The notes beneath the pieces are model-generated. The model saw nothing but the letters and a program-made list of their open reading frames with translations, was not told the DNA's origin and searched no databases. From contig DATIIT010000020.1 in assembly GCA_035479375.1 (NCBI GenBank), positions 1 to 64,000 on the forward strand: DNA of 64,000 nt. Reading direction: 5' to 3'. Made by a program: the position numbers and the translations under genes. This DNA is from PMNU01 sp035479375. GTDB lineage: Bacteria; Patescibacteriota; Saccharimonadia; Saccharimonadales; UBA4665. Positions 7,922 to 16,420 of this stretch are shown one piece after another (position 1 is the stretch's first letter; each line of letters begins with the position of its first letter).

Positions 7922-9778
7922 ATGCGCTACCATAACCGTTTTGCCGCCCCTGTCTTGTGCGGGCTCGCGCTCCTGTTTTGCGCGGTGTTGTGGCCGGCGC
8001 GGGCGGCGGCTGGGGTGTATGGCCGGGACTCGTTCGGGTCGTGCGCTTACGCTGGGTGCGCACCAGTTGCGCCGCCGGTGTCTACCCAAACCACCCTGCC
8101 CTCTGGCCTGGAAATTTCGGTGAACTTGGTAAGCGGCCAGGTGGTGCCGCGCAGTGGCTACACCATTGTGGTAACGCCGGTGAATGGGCGCGGCAGCAGT
8201 TTCCGCTCGGTGGATTTTTATATTGACGGCGTGTTGGTGCAGGCGGGCGTGCTGCCCGGCGAAACTGGTACGGCCAGTTGGCACTGGGACCCGGCTGCAT
8301 TCCCGGGCAGCGTGGTGCGCGTGGTGGTTACCGATGTGGACGGCCGGATCACGGCGCAGGAGTTCACCGTGCACGTGGAAGATGCCCCCGCCCCTGTGCT
8401 GGTGCAGCGCGCCGCTGGCCGGCCGGCATCCCCGCGCGTGGCCGACGGCGGCGCGGCCACTGGCCTGGCTGGCGTGCTCCAGCGTGCCGCGGCCAGTGCC
8501 GAGCGGGCAATCCGCGCCCTGCCCCGTCCGGTGGTCTACGCCTTCCCATACGCACTGCTGGCGCTCTTGGCTGGCAATGCCGTGGTGCTGCTGTTGCAGG
8601 CCAAGCGCGAGCTTAGCGAATACGCCACCATCAAAAAGCTGCTCGCCCGTAACCGCGCCATGGAAGAGGGCAAAAAGACGTTTTTGGCGCTGGTGTCGCA
8701 CTATTTGCGCACGCCGCTCACCGTTATGGGCGGCGGCATTGAGCTAGCCGCCGGGCATGGCGGCGCTGTGGCCACGCTGGCGGCGGTACAGAAACGCCTG
8801 GGCGGCAAAATTGAGGCGCTCATTGCCCGCGTAGACGCCGGCACGCAGGAGCAGGCGCCGCCGCCCGGCCTTGCCGCGCGGCTCCCTGTATGGCGGCCGG
8901 GTTTGCTTGTGCCCCTCTGTGCGGGTGGCGCGCTGGTGTTTGGGTTTACGGCGCTCACCGTGCGCGCCGGCTCGTTTACGGTTTCGCACGGCAATGTTGC
9001 TACGCAGGCCGTGGTATTTTGCCTGGTGGCCAGCGCCACGTATTACCTGTTCCGGCAGGCGCAGCTGCACCGGCGCGACTCGCGGCTGCTGCAAGCGGTG
9101 CTGGAGCGGGAGGCGGCCGCCATGCAGGCGCGCGACGACCTCATTATCCGCGCCGGCGAGGCGTTGCAGGGCGACGTGGATGGGCTAGACGCGCCGCTCG
9201 CCCGCCTTGGCGCTGGGCGCGCGGCTGGCTTTATCCGTACTGGGCAGGCGCAGCTGCGCGGCCTGCTCGGCAAGTTTTTGTTGGTGGCGCGTTTGCGCGG
9301 CGGGCATAGCCAGGCGCCGCCGCGCATGGTGCGGTTGCCAGATATGTTTGGGGCTATCTCCCAGGATTTGCAGGAGAAAGCGGCCGGCAAGCGCGTTACC
9401 ATTACACCGGCCATGCCACCTGCTGCCCAGCGGCTGGGCGTGCGCGAGCCAGAGCTGCTTCAGTATGTCCTGCACAGCCTGGCAGACAACGCCGTAGCCT
9501 ACAGCAACGACGGTGGCCGCGTGCAGCTGGCCGCCGCGTCCTCCCAGGGAGGCACGTTGTTCTCAGTAACCGACAGCGGCACGCCCATCCCCGCCCAGAA
9601 ACTCCCCGCGCTTTTCCAGCCCTTTTCCAAAGCCGAAGGCGCCGAGGTCTTCACCCACGAGGGCGCCGGCCTGAGCCTGTACATCGCCAAGCTGGCCATG
9701 GACTACATGGGCGGGCGGATCTGGGCGGAGTCTGACCCGGACAAGACGGTGGTTTGGGTTTGGGCGCCAGAGGGGTAG
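7922..9778 (+). CDS. Histidine kinase with split architecture
   Basis: A 618-residue membrane kinase: signal peptide (1-30), an extracytoplasmic Ig-like sensor region (about 55-155, strand pattern around SVDFYIDGVLVQ), a membrane segment (about 203-222), then a dimerisation region with phospho-accepting His in LVSHYLRTPL (about 262). Two more membrane segments (about 323-345 and 358-378) interrupt the kinase. A second helical pair without His follows, then a HATPase domain with N box DNAVAY, VTDSGTPI and GAGLSLYI. TATAAT (7909-7914) is 7 nt before the ATG. No response regulator is adjacent, so the partner is unknown. Confidence 0.82.
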   Translation: MRYHNRFAAPVLCGLALLFCAVLWPARAAAGVYGRDSFGSCAYAGCAPVAPPVSTQTTLPSGLEISVNLVSGQVVPRSGYTIVVTPVNGRGSSFRSVDFYIDGVLVQAGVLPGETGTASWHWDPAAFPGSVVRVVVTDVDGRITAQEFTVHVEDAPAPVLVQRAAGRPASPRVADGGAATGLAGVLQRAAASAERAIRALPRPVVYAFPYALLALLAGNAVVLLLQAKRELSEYATIKKLLARNRAMEEGKKTFLALVSHYLRTPLTVMGGGIELAAGHGGAVATLAAVQKRLGGKIEALIARVDAGTQEQAPPPGLAARLPVWRPGLLVPLCAGGALVFGFTALTVRAGSFTVSHGNVATQAVVFCLVASATYYLFRQAQLHRRDSRLLQAVLEREAAAMQARDDLIIRAGEALQGDVDGLDAPLARLGAGRAAGFIRTGQAQLRGLLGKFLLVARLRGGHSQAPPRMVRLPDMFGAISQDLQEKAAGKRVTITPAMPPAAQRLGVREPELLQYVLHSLADNAVAYSNDGGRVQLAAASSQGGTLFSVTDSGTPIPAQKLPALFQPFSKAEGAEVFTHEGAGLSLYIAKLAMDYMGGRIWAESDPDKTVVWVWAPEG

Positions 9779-9827
9779 ACCGCGGTTTTGCGGGACTTTT
9801 TGCCGTTAATGCCGTACGATATTCCCT

Positions 9828-10319
9828 ATGCCCCTCCAACAATCCGACATCGACGACCTCGTGGCTGCCTGGCGCGGCTACTGCGCCGGGATAACCGATT
9901 GGCAGGCGCTGGTGCGCGGCACGGTGCCCAAGCAGACCGGCTGCGGCTCGGTGTATGAGCTGCCCAATCCGCTCAAAAACCGCCTCCACGAGAGCTTTGC
10001 CATCTGTGACATGCGCAACATCAAAGTGGCCGAGCCGCACTACCACCCGGCCGACAACTGGGAGTTCTACTTTGTGCTGTCTGGCACGGCGCGCGTGTTT
10101 GTGGGCGGGCAGGCCCACGACGCCAAGAAGGGCGACGCCATTATAATCCCGCCGGATACCGCGCACTACACCATCCCGGGCGCGGATTTTGTGGTTGCCG
10201 CGGTTAACAACCCGCCGTTTCGGCCGGAAAGCTACATCACCTTGGGCGCGGCCGACGAGTCGCGGCTGGAGGTGGAGTTTGACCTCGACAAATTCCGGCG
10301 CCTCACCAGCAAACTCTAA
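9828..10319 (+). CDS. Cupin-domain protein
   Basis: A 163-residue single-domain cupin. Motif 1 is around EPHYHPADNWEFYFVLSG (two His and a Glu as metal ligands, about residues 66-83) and motif 2 around IIPPDTAHYTIPG (His near 110). Such proteins are small metal enzymes or sugar/ligand sensors; nothing here fixes which. TACGAT (9815-9820) lies 7 nt upstream of ATG 9828, so it is leaderless. Secretion signal absent. Confidence 0.8.
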   Translation: MPLQQSDIDDLVAAWRGYCAGITDWQALVRGTVPKQTGCGSVYELPNPLKNRLHESFAICDMRNIKVAEPHYHPADNWEFYFVLSGTARVFVGGQAHDAKKGDAIIIPPDTAHYTIPGADFVVAAVNNPPFRPESYITLGAADESRLEVEFDLDKFRRLTSKL

Positions 10320-10416
10320 AAAAGTCCTGAAATTGCGCCGGTAAGGCCACGCAAATCTGCCTAAAAACTGCCCAAATCCGTTACAATACAAGCGTAACCA
10401 TTAACGGAGGGTTCCA

Positions 10417-10941
10417 GTGAAGACAGCACAGCTTAAAAAATTTGCATTTATCCTGCCAGCAGCGCTGACGGTGGCGGTTGGCGCGGCCACGGCCGGGCTT
10501 GGCCACAGCACCTCGGCTACGGGCGAGCACGACGCCAGCAGCATCGTGGGCGTCTGGGAAGTGGCGGCCGTGGCGCCCTACGCGCCGCACCTCTTTACCT
10601 TCCACGACGACGGCACTATGGCCAGCACCAACCCCACCAACGTCCAGGAAAGCCCGGCCAAACCGCACGGCGGCACCAACGACAGCCTGGGCATGGGCGT
10701 GTGGAAGCGCGTGCAAAGCGGCAAAAATACCTACATTGTGGGCACCTTTGAGGAGCTCAACGCCCTGGCGGACAACCACCAGCCCACGGACAAGCTCAGC
10801 GTCAGCTTTAAGGTGCAGCTCACCAACCACGGCGACGGCTTTGACGGCCCGGCCTCGGCCACGGTGGGCAGCGAGACCGACCCCTCCCACCTCACCGGCA
10901 CGCGGGTGGATGTTGACTACAACGCGGTCAACCAGCTGTAG
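10417..10941 (+). CDS. Secreted protein, lipocalin-like repeat fold possible
   Basis: A 174-residue exported protein: N-terminal signal peptide (1-30, ending near TAGLGHS), then a soluble domain beginning SIVGVWEVAAVAP and FTFHDDGTMASTNPTN. This G-x-W followed by F-x-x-DG is typical of small beta-barrel domains of the lipocalin/DUF4488 sort. The GTG start follows GGAGG with good spacing, and TACAAT (10382-10387) gives a leader of about 25 nt. A strong terminator follows. Ligand unknown. Confidence 0.65.
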   Translation: MKTAQLKKFAFILPAALTVAVGAATAGLGHSTSATGEHDASSIVGVWEVAAVAPYAPHLFTFHDDGTMASTNPTNVQESPAKPHGGTNDSLGMGVWKRVQSGKNTYIVGTFEELNALADNHQPTDKLSVSFKVQLTNHGDGFDGPASATVGSETDPSHLTGTRVDVDYNAVNQL

Positions 10942-10963
10942 CCCAGCCTCCCCCGTACACACG

Positions 10964-10998
10964 TAAAAACGCCCCGCCCTTCCCGGCGGGCGTTTTTT
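10964..10998. terminator. Bidirectional terminator
   Basis: A GC-rich hairpin (AAACGCCCCGCC against GGCGGGCGTTT, small CTTC loop) is flanked by A and T runs on both sides. It serves the secreted-protein gene on the plus strand and the convergent methyltransferase gene on the minus strand, whose stop lies within it. Confidence 0.85.
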
Positions 10999-11662
10999 AT
11001 GTGTGTATGATGGCGATGTTGCGCTCCACGCGCAGCCGCGGCACGGGCTGGCCAATCTCCCGGAAGTAGTCGGCCACGGCGCGCTCCACGCCGGGCAACT
11101 CTGGCCGCTGGTAATCGTCGACGAGCACTACCCCGCCCGGCTCCAGCCGCGGCCACACCAGCCGCAGCGAGTCCAAAATAGAGCCGTAGAAATCGCCGTC
11201 CAAAAACGCAAAGGCGATGCGGTGCGGCACGTCCGCTGCGCCCAGGCCGCTAAACCACCCCTTGTGCACCACCGGCGGCACGAGCCGCGCGGCGTGGAAC
11301 TGGTGCAAAAATTCTTTTTTGCTGACGGCCAGCTTGCCGGCCTGGAAATCGGCGCCGGCGGCGCTCTGGTCTGGTGCGGCTTTGTCTGGCAGGCCCTCAA
11401 AGGAGTCGTAGGCGTGGAATTCCCGGCCAGATTGCCCGGCTTGGTCCAGCAGGCGGCGGATAAACAGGCTGGTGGTGCCGGCGTAGCAGCCAAACTCTAC
11501 CACGGCGCCTGGCACGCCCGCGCCCAGTACGGCGGCCAGCTCGTGCCACACCAGGGCCACGTCGCGTGCGGACACTTGGTCGGAAATGAGCAGCTGCCCC
11601 TGGAAGTGGTTGGCTGGAGTGTTGGGCACGCGGTGGTGTGTGTAGGCGTCGGGGTTGTCCAT
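10997..11662 (-). CDS. TylF/MycF-family O-methyltransferase
   Basis: A 221-residue member of the macrocin O-methyltransferase family. Signature blocks: VVEFGCYAGTTSLFIRRLL (SAM-binding loop, about residues 54-72), HAYDSFEGLPD (about 83-93), FAFLDGDFYGSILDSL (metal-binding Asp region, about 148-163) and GGVVLVDDYQ. Family members methylate sugars or natural products with Mg2+; a glycan role is possible here. TAAAAT 6 nt before ATG 11662 gives a leaderless mRNA. The next gene upstream on this strand (11681) ends 18 nt before the start. Confidence 0.82.
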   Translation of the reverse strand: MDNPDAYTHHRVPNTPANHFQGQLLISDQVSARDVALVWHELAAVLGAGVPGAVVEFGCYAGTTSLFIRRLLDQAGQSGREFHAYDSFEGLPDKAAPDQSAAGADFQAGKLAVSKKEFLHQFHAARLVPPVVHKGWFSGLGAADVPHRIAFAFLDGDFYGSILDSLRLVWPRLEPGGVVLVDDYQRPELPGVERAVADYFREIGQPVPRLRVERNIAIIHT

Positions 11663-11680
11663 GGCCTCATTTTACCGCTG

Positions 11681-12640
11681 TTAGTGCTGCATGCGCCAGA
11701 CGAATTCCCCGATGGGCGCGGCCAGCTGCCGGAACTCCGGATGGCACATGGGATTGTAGCGCCCCCGCTTAAATGGCCAGCCGCCAACCATGAGTGCCAC
11801 CGTATAGGCGCCAATCTCTGCGACTTCGCCTGCGGCTGGGCCGCTGTGGCTAAAGACATTGGGGTGGCGCGTGAATAGGTGTGGCTCCTTAAACATGATC
11901 TCTACCTGGCTGGCCGGCAGCCGCTCACCGCGCATTACCGCAGCCAGGCGCTTGAGCGTACCCTCGGAATCGGCGAGCCCCATGCCATACCGTAGCCATT
12001 GGCTATCCAGGTTGAGCTGGAGCGCAGCCGCTAGGCCGCTGGCAGCGTGGATATTCCTTGACAGTACCCTGTTGTAGTGCGGGTTTTTAAGCGCCTGCTG
12101 CAGCAAGGCGGCGCCTTCCCGTGGTACGATGTGGCCCGGGAAAAAGACAGATTCATAGCCCTCTATCCCGTCGAGGCCTTCGGGGCGGGTTAGGAGCCGC
12201 CGGACGTTGACGTCCTTGAATGCCGGTTCGGCCCGCAATACGTCAAGCACGGCCTTGTACCCGCCTAAACTGCGTACGAGCATGCGGCCAGCAAGGTCAT
12301 CTCCCCAGCGCAGCATGCCTTCGGCGAGTACCGCCCGGCTCATTTCGGCGCCTTCTTCCAGGAAGACGGCCGGGCCGGGCTGCTGGGGTCCAATCACATC
12401 TTCGAGCTTTCTGGAAGCGGTCTCGGCAAGGTCTACCGGCGTAACGTCCAGCGCCCGGGCAATGGCGAGGTTGCTGATGGCGCCGGCTGGGAACCGGGTG
12501 TTGGCGCCGTAGTTGCCAGCTTCCATGGCCACGGTTCCCCAAGCGTCGAGCACGCTGAGTCCCCAGGTGACTGGGTATGGGCTCGCCTCGAAAGACTGAT
12601 GGGCATTAGCTTCCAGTTTTCGGAATTGTTCCACGGACAT
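11681..12640 (-). CDS. Hypothetical protein, 319 aa
   Basis: Unrecognised soluble protein, mainly helical by composition, without signal or membrane segments. A possible helix-turn-helix-like stretch lies near AISNLAIARALDVTPVDLAE (about residues 53-72). It sits between umuC and the TylF-type gene on the same strand, 21 bp downstream of umuC, so co-transcription is possible. A TACAGT box lies 9 nt before the ATG. Confidence 0.6.
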   Translation of the reverse strand: MSVEQFRKLEANAHQSFEASPYPVTWGLSVLDAWGTVAMEAGNYGANTRFPAGAISNLAIARALDVTPVDLAETASRKLEDVIGPQQPGPAVFLEEGAEMSRAVLAEGMLRWGDDLAGRMLVRSLGGYKAVLDVLRAEPAFKDVNVRRLLTRPEGLDGIEGYESVFFPGHIVPREGAALLQQALKNPHYNRVLSRNIHAASGLAAALQLNLDSQWLRYGMGLADSEGTLKRLAAVMRGERLPASQVEIMFKEPHLFTRHPNVFSHSGPAAGEVAEIGAYTVALMVGGWPFKRGRYNPMCHPEFRQLAAPIGEFVWRMQH

Positions 12641-12661
12641 AAGACGTACACTGTACCATAC

Positions 12662-13942
12662 TTACCTGATGTGCGCCTCGGGCAACTCGTCCCAATCGCT
12701 CAGGTAGCGCGGCGAGCGGATGGAATGTTTGGGCTGCCAGCTGGCGCCGAGGCCTTCGGCGGCGTAGTACAGCTTTCCCTTCCCGTGCTTTTGGTTGATG
12801 GCGTCCAGCGCGGCCATGCGCGCGGCGCGGCGGTTGTGCCCGGCCACGCTCACCTGGCCGAGGATGTCGGTCTGCAGTGCGTCCTCTGGCACGAGGTCGT
12901 ACAAAAACACGCCCAGGCGGTGGTATTTTTGGCCGGGCTGGAAGGCTTGGCCCAGCTCGGCCACCAGCGCGGCGATGGCCTCGCCGGTGTCGTTGGCGGG
13001 TTGCAGCAGCTTGATTTCGCGCACCCAGCGCCGGTAGCCCGGCTTGTGCCGGTTGGTGTTGGTGAAGAAACCAATGCGTTTGGCCAGCAGCCCTTCCCGG
13101 CGCAGCTTAAAGGCGGCCTGCGCCGTGAGCGTGGCAATGGCTGACTCCAGCACGTGCGCCTCGGAGGTGTCCTCGCCAAAAGTGCGCGAGCGCATGATAC
13201 TCTGCGCCGCGGTTTGCTCGCGGGTGAGGACGTAACAGGCGGTGCCGTTCAGCTCGCTGGCCATTTGCCGGCCGTGGACGCCCATGAGCTGCTGGGCGTG
13301 CTGCGGGCGCAACTCAGATAGTTTGAGCGCGGTGTTGACGCCTTCGGCCTTGAGTTTGGGCGCCAGGCGCCAGCCCACGCCCCACACGTCGCCCACAGGC
13401 ACGCTGTTGAGCGCCGTGCGCCGCGCCTCCTCTGGCAAGCCCACAAAACTGAACACGCCGCCGTACTCTGGCTGCTTTTTGCCAATGTCGCTGGCCAGCT
13501 TGGCCAGGGTTTTGGTGGGCGCGATGCCAATGCTCACCGGCACGCCAATGTTTTTCTGGACCGCGGCGCGCACCATCTTGCCCCACGCCGCGTAGTCGGC
13601 AATATCCAGCGAGGTGATGTCCAAAAACGACTCGTCCACCGAATACACCTCAATCCGCGGCGTAATGGTGGTGAGCAGCGCCGTGATGCGCTTGGAAATG
13701 TCACCGTACACGGCAAAGTTGGCCGAAAACAGCGTGACGTTGTGGCGCTGAAACACCTCGCGCCACTGGAAGGCCGGCGCGCCCATGGGGATGCCGAGCG
13801 CCTTGGCCTCGTTGCTGCGCGCCACCACGCAGCCGTCGTTACTGCTTAGGACGGCCACTGGCCGGTTTTCCAGCTCCGGCCGAAAGAGCCGCTCGCAGCT
13901 GGCAAAGAAGTTGTTGCAGTCGATGAGGGCGTAGGTTTTCAT
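12662..13942 (-). CDS. umuC: Y-family DNA polymerase UmuC
   Basis: Translesion polymerase catalytic subunit, about 426 residues, the usual UmuC length. Seen: DCNNFFASCERLFRPEL (first catalytic Asp), VLSSNDGCVVARSNEAKALG, FAVYGDISKRI and EVYSVDESFLDIT (Asp-Glu pair), the Y-family active site, followed by thumb and little-finger regions and the UmuC-type C-terminal domain. ATG 13942 is chosen because GGAG lies 6 nt upstream; an ATG at 13978 overlaps the umuD stop as ATGA and would add 12 residues. It is translated with umuD. All acidic catalytic residues are intact. Confidence 0.93.
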   Translation of the reverse strand: MKTYALIDCNNFFASCERLFRPELENRPVAVLSSNDGCVVARSNEAKALGIPMGAPAFQWREVFQRHNVTLFSANFAVYGDISKRITALLTTITPRIEVYSVDESFLDITSLDIADYAAWGKMVRAAVQKNIGVPVSIGIAPTKTLAKLASDIGKKQPEYGGVFSFVGLPEEARRTALNSVPVGDVWGVGWRLAPKLKAEGVNTALKLSELRPQHAQQLMGVHGRQMASELNGTACYVLTREQTAAQSIMRSRTFGEDTSEAHVLESAIATLTAQAAFKLRREGLLAKRIGFFTNTNRHKPGYRRWVREIKLLQPANDTGEAIAALVAELGQAFQPGQKYHRLGVFLYDLVPEDALQTDILGQVSVAGHNRRAARMAALDAINQKHGKGKLYYAAEGLGASWQPKHSIRSPRYLSDWDELPEAHIR

Positions 13943-13974
13943 GCGGCGCTCCAAAGGCGCGCCGGTAACGCCAC

Positions 13975-14328
13975 TCATGCCTGCAGCCGCTTCCGAAACT
14001 CGTGCACGCTGGCCGTGACCACGCCCCAACACATGGCATCTGCCGGCATCTTGGCGTAGGAAGAGATGGCAAACTCCCCGCCTGTGCCATCCCACCACAG
14101 GACCACGTCGCCCTTCCGCGGGTCGAGCGCGCGGTCGATAATGGCCACGTCGCCGTCAAACACGCCGGCATCTTCCCAAGCGTTGCCGCGCACCCGGAAC
14201 AGGTACGTGCTGGCCGGATGCCGCACCAGCAGTTTGTGCAAATCCAGCCCGTGCAGGCTGGTGTCTGCCCCAGGGTTGGGAAATCCGGCGTGGATGCTCA
14301 CGCCGGGTTGCGGTCCGTCCTCGATCAT
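13975..14328 (-). CDS. umuD: UmuD-like protein lacking the Ser-Lys dyad
   Basis: A 117-residue S24-family protein beside umuC. It aligns with Escherichia coli UmuD from just before the cleavage point (here HAGFPNPGAD, Ala-Gly) to the end, so the N-terminal arm is only 14 residues. The E. coli catalytic Ser60 (SGDSM) corresponds to Ala in RGNAWEDAG, and Lys97 (EFTVKK) corresponds to Ser in EFAISS. Self-cleavage and protease activity should therefore be impossible, and the protein may act as a ready-made UmuD'-like accessory subunit. TACAAT lies 6 nt before the ATG. No LexA-like palindrome was recognised in the short upstream region. Confidence 0.85.
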   Translation of the reverse strand: MIEDGPQPGVSIHAGFPNPGADTSLHGLDLHKLLVRHPASTYLFRVRGNAWEDAGVFDGDVAIIDRALDPRKGDVVLWWDGTGGEFAISSYAKMPADAMCWGVVTASVHEFRKRLQA

Positions 14329-14334
14329 GCCCTT

Positions 14335-14358
14335 ATTGTACGCCGGTTTTGCTATACT
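14335..14358. promoter_or_regulatory. Divergent -10 boxes between umuD and amidotransferase genes
   Basis: Minus-strand TACAAT (14335-14340) serves umuD at 6-nt spacing, and plus-strand TATACT (14352-14357 region) serves the amidotransferase gene, which has an AGGAGG before its ATG at 14383. The two start codons are 54 bp apart, so the promoters overlap and could be co-regulated. Confidence 0.5.
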
Positions 14359-14382
14359 GGCTGGGTAACAGGAGGTGGCATA

Positions 14383-15096
14383 ATGGGCGATTTGTTGATC
14401 ATTAAGAACGTGACGCGCGAGGGGCCCGGCCTGCTGGAGGGCATGCTCGCCAAACATCAGGTGTCTTTCGACGTCGCGGACCTGGACCAAGGCGAGGACT
14501 TCCCTAACCTGGTGGGCTACAAAGCGCTGGTGGTGCTGGGCGGGTCGGACAGCGCCAACGACGCCTCGGCCAAGATGGCCAAAGAGCGCGAGCAAATTAA
14601 GTACGCCATCGACAACGGCCTGCCCTACTTGGGTATTTGCCTGGGCATGCAGGTGTTGGTAAAGGCCGCTGGTGGCCGGGTGGTGCCGGGCGCGCGGCTG
14701 GAAGCTGGGTTTATCTCGCCGGAAAAGACGCCGTTCCAGGTGCAAATCACCCCTGACGGCTCCCAAGACCCCTTGCTGGCCGGCCTCGATTCCCCGCTGC
14801 CGGTCTTCCAGCTGCACGGCGAGGTGGTGGAGCTTATGCCGGATATGAAGCTGCTGGGTACGGCGCCGGTATCCCCGAACCAGATTGTGCGGGTGGCGCC
14901 TAAGGCCTACGGCATCCAGTCGCATTTTGAACTGACCGACCAGCTGCTGCAGGTGTGGGCGGCCGAGGACCCGGACCTGCAGCCCATTGGCTACGACGCC
15001 CTGCGCACCGAGTTCGCCAAGGTCAAAGACGCCTACACGCACACTGGCGAAACGCTGTTCACCAACTTTTTGCGGCTTGCTGGGCTTATCTCGTAG
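14383..15096 (+). CDS. Class I glutamine amidotransferase domain protein
   Basis: A 237-residue stand-alone glutamine amidotransferase of the GMP-synthase-like type. Nucleophile Cys in YLGICLGMQVLV (about residue 87), the oxyanion strand in ALVVLGGSDS, and the His-x-Glu pair in IQSHFELT (about 177-179). No synthetase domain is fused and none is nearby, so the acceptor is unknown; such proteins often hydrolyse gamma-glutamyl amides or serve in trans. AGGAGG with 8-nt spacing precedes the ATG. Confidence 0.8.
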   Translation: MGDLLIIKNVTREGPGLLEGMLAKHQVSFDVADLDQGEDFPNLVGYKALVVLGGSDSANDASAKMAKEREQIKYAIDNGLPYLGICLGMQVLVKAAGGRVVPGARLEAGFISPEKTPFQVQITPDGSQDPLLAGLDSPLPVFQLHGEVVELMPDMKLLGTAPVSPNQIVRVAPKAYGIQSHFELTDQLLQVWAAEDPDLQPIGYDALRTEFAKVKDAYTHTGETLFTNFLRLAGLIS

Positions 15097-15128
15097 GCCA
15101 GGCGCGCTGCCGCTGGTATAATCCGCAC

Positions 15129-16034
15129 ATGGCCACCCCTAACGAACTGCTTGCCGGAGTTGTCCCGGCTGCCACCCTTGCCGAGCGCTACGCCGCCACC
15201 ACCGGCATTACCGAAGTTACCCCGGCGTATTTCTCTGACCCTTCCGCAGTGCAGGTGCACCACCGTGCTTTTGGCCGCGACGGTGATTTTGCCGGTATCC
15301 TTACCCATGACCCGCTGAGCGGCGCGGTAGCCGGCGGTGTGGTAGGCACGTACGATCCGGCGATTAACCGCTGGCGGTTTTTCCCGGAAGTGGTCATGGC
15401 GGATGAGGCGAGGCCGCTCCAAAGACTGTACGCCGGGCATCTTGGCCCCCTGGCCGCCCGTGCTGGCGCCGCCGAGGCCGATGAGCTCGGCGAGACGTTC
15501 CTCGACGTGTTTGGCGAGCAGACCCGCGCCGTGCGCCACAACTTGCACGGGCAGTTGCGCGGCCTTGATACCATCGGCCTTTTGGAGCGGCCCGGAGTCG
15601 TCGATAACCTGAGCGACCTCAACGACGCCCCTGGCCCGGTCCTGGAAACTGACCAGGCCACCATAGTTTTCCCGACCCTCAGCATCGGTGGCAGCGCCCA
15701 GGTCGACATTGAGCGCCTAGGGCTAGACGACGGTATCACCCACGGCGCCGATGCCGTGTTGCAGCCGGTCGCCCGCCTGACGCTCATGTACCAGAATGTC
15801 ATTGTGGCGAGCCCCGGCCACCCCGGCCGCCGGATACGCAGCGCCCGGCAGCTTATCGTTGCCAGACGGGGCGAGGGCGACGTGCTGGTGCCTGAACTGG
15901 GCGTTATCGGCATGGATGAGTGGACGCCTTTGCGTAACGTCGCCGCCACTTTGGTGTCGGCCGCCAACAACATCCCCAACTTTTCGCCGATGCACTGCGC
16001 CGTGGCGCGCCGGGCGCTCGACCTGCCTACTTAA
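15129..16034 (+). CDS. Hypothetical protein, 301 aa
   Basis: Soluble protein without recognised motifs. The first half includes an acyltransferase-like pattern (a Gly-Gly-Val stretch AGGVVGTYD and conserved-looking aromatic residues), too weak for a call. TATAAT (15117-15122) is 6 nt before the ATG. The 3' end overlaps the convergent response-regulator gene by 8 nt. Confidence 0.6.
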   Translation: MATPNELLAGVVPAATLAERYAATTGITEVTPAYFSDPSAVQVHHRAFGRDGDFAGILTHDPLSGAVAGGVVGTYDPAINRWRFFPEVVMADEARPLQRLYAGHLGPLAARAGAAEADELGETFLDVFGEQTRAVRHNLHGQLRGLDTIGLLERPGVVDNLSDLNDAPGPVLETDQATIVFPTLSIGGSAQVDIERLGLDDGITHGADAVLQPVARLTLMYQNVIVASPGHPGRRIRSARQLIVARRGEGDVLVPELGVIGMDEWTPLRNVAATLVSAANNIPNFSPMHCAVARRALDLPT

Positions 16035-16419
16035 CTGTGCCTAAAAACTGCACCAGCTCGCGCGGGGTGATCTCGGCTTTTACTAAGTAGGCGTCGGCCT
16101 GCTTTTCGATGTCGGTACGCACCGATTCGCGCTCCTCCAGGTTGGTGGTAATGACGATTTTAGCCTTGAGCGGCGCCGCGTCCGGCCCGCGCAAGCGGCG
16201 CAGGATGTCGATCCCGGTGACGCTCGGCACCATGAGGTCCAGCAGGATGATGTCGAACTTGTTGGTGAGCGCCAGCGCCAGCCCGCGGGCGCCGTCCACC
16301 TCGGTGGTGACGTCGTAGCCGGCCCGGGTGAGCGCGCGGACGTACAGCTCGGTAATAAAATGCTCGTCCTCAACGATGAGGATGCGGCGGTTGGTGCGGG
16401 AAGTGTCTTGTGGTTCCAT
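16027..16419 (-). CDS. Single-domain response regulator
   Basis: A 130-residue CheY-like protein: acidic pocket in LIVEDEHF, phospho-acceptor Asp in IILLDLMVPSVTG (about residue 60), Thr in VITTNLEE and Lys in YLVKAEITP. No output domain. It starts 1 nt after the stop of the kinase gene at 16421, so the two are translationally coupled and form a pair; output must be by protein contact. Confidence 0.88.
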   Translation of the reverse strand: MEPQDTSRTNRRILIVEDEHFITELYVRALTRAGYDVTTEVDGARGLALALTNKFDIILLDLMVPSVTGIDILRRLRGPDAAPLKAKIVITTNLEERESVRTDIEKQADAYLVKAEITPRELVQFLGTVK

Positions 16420-16420
16420 G

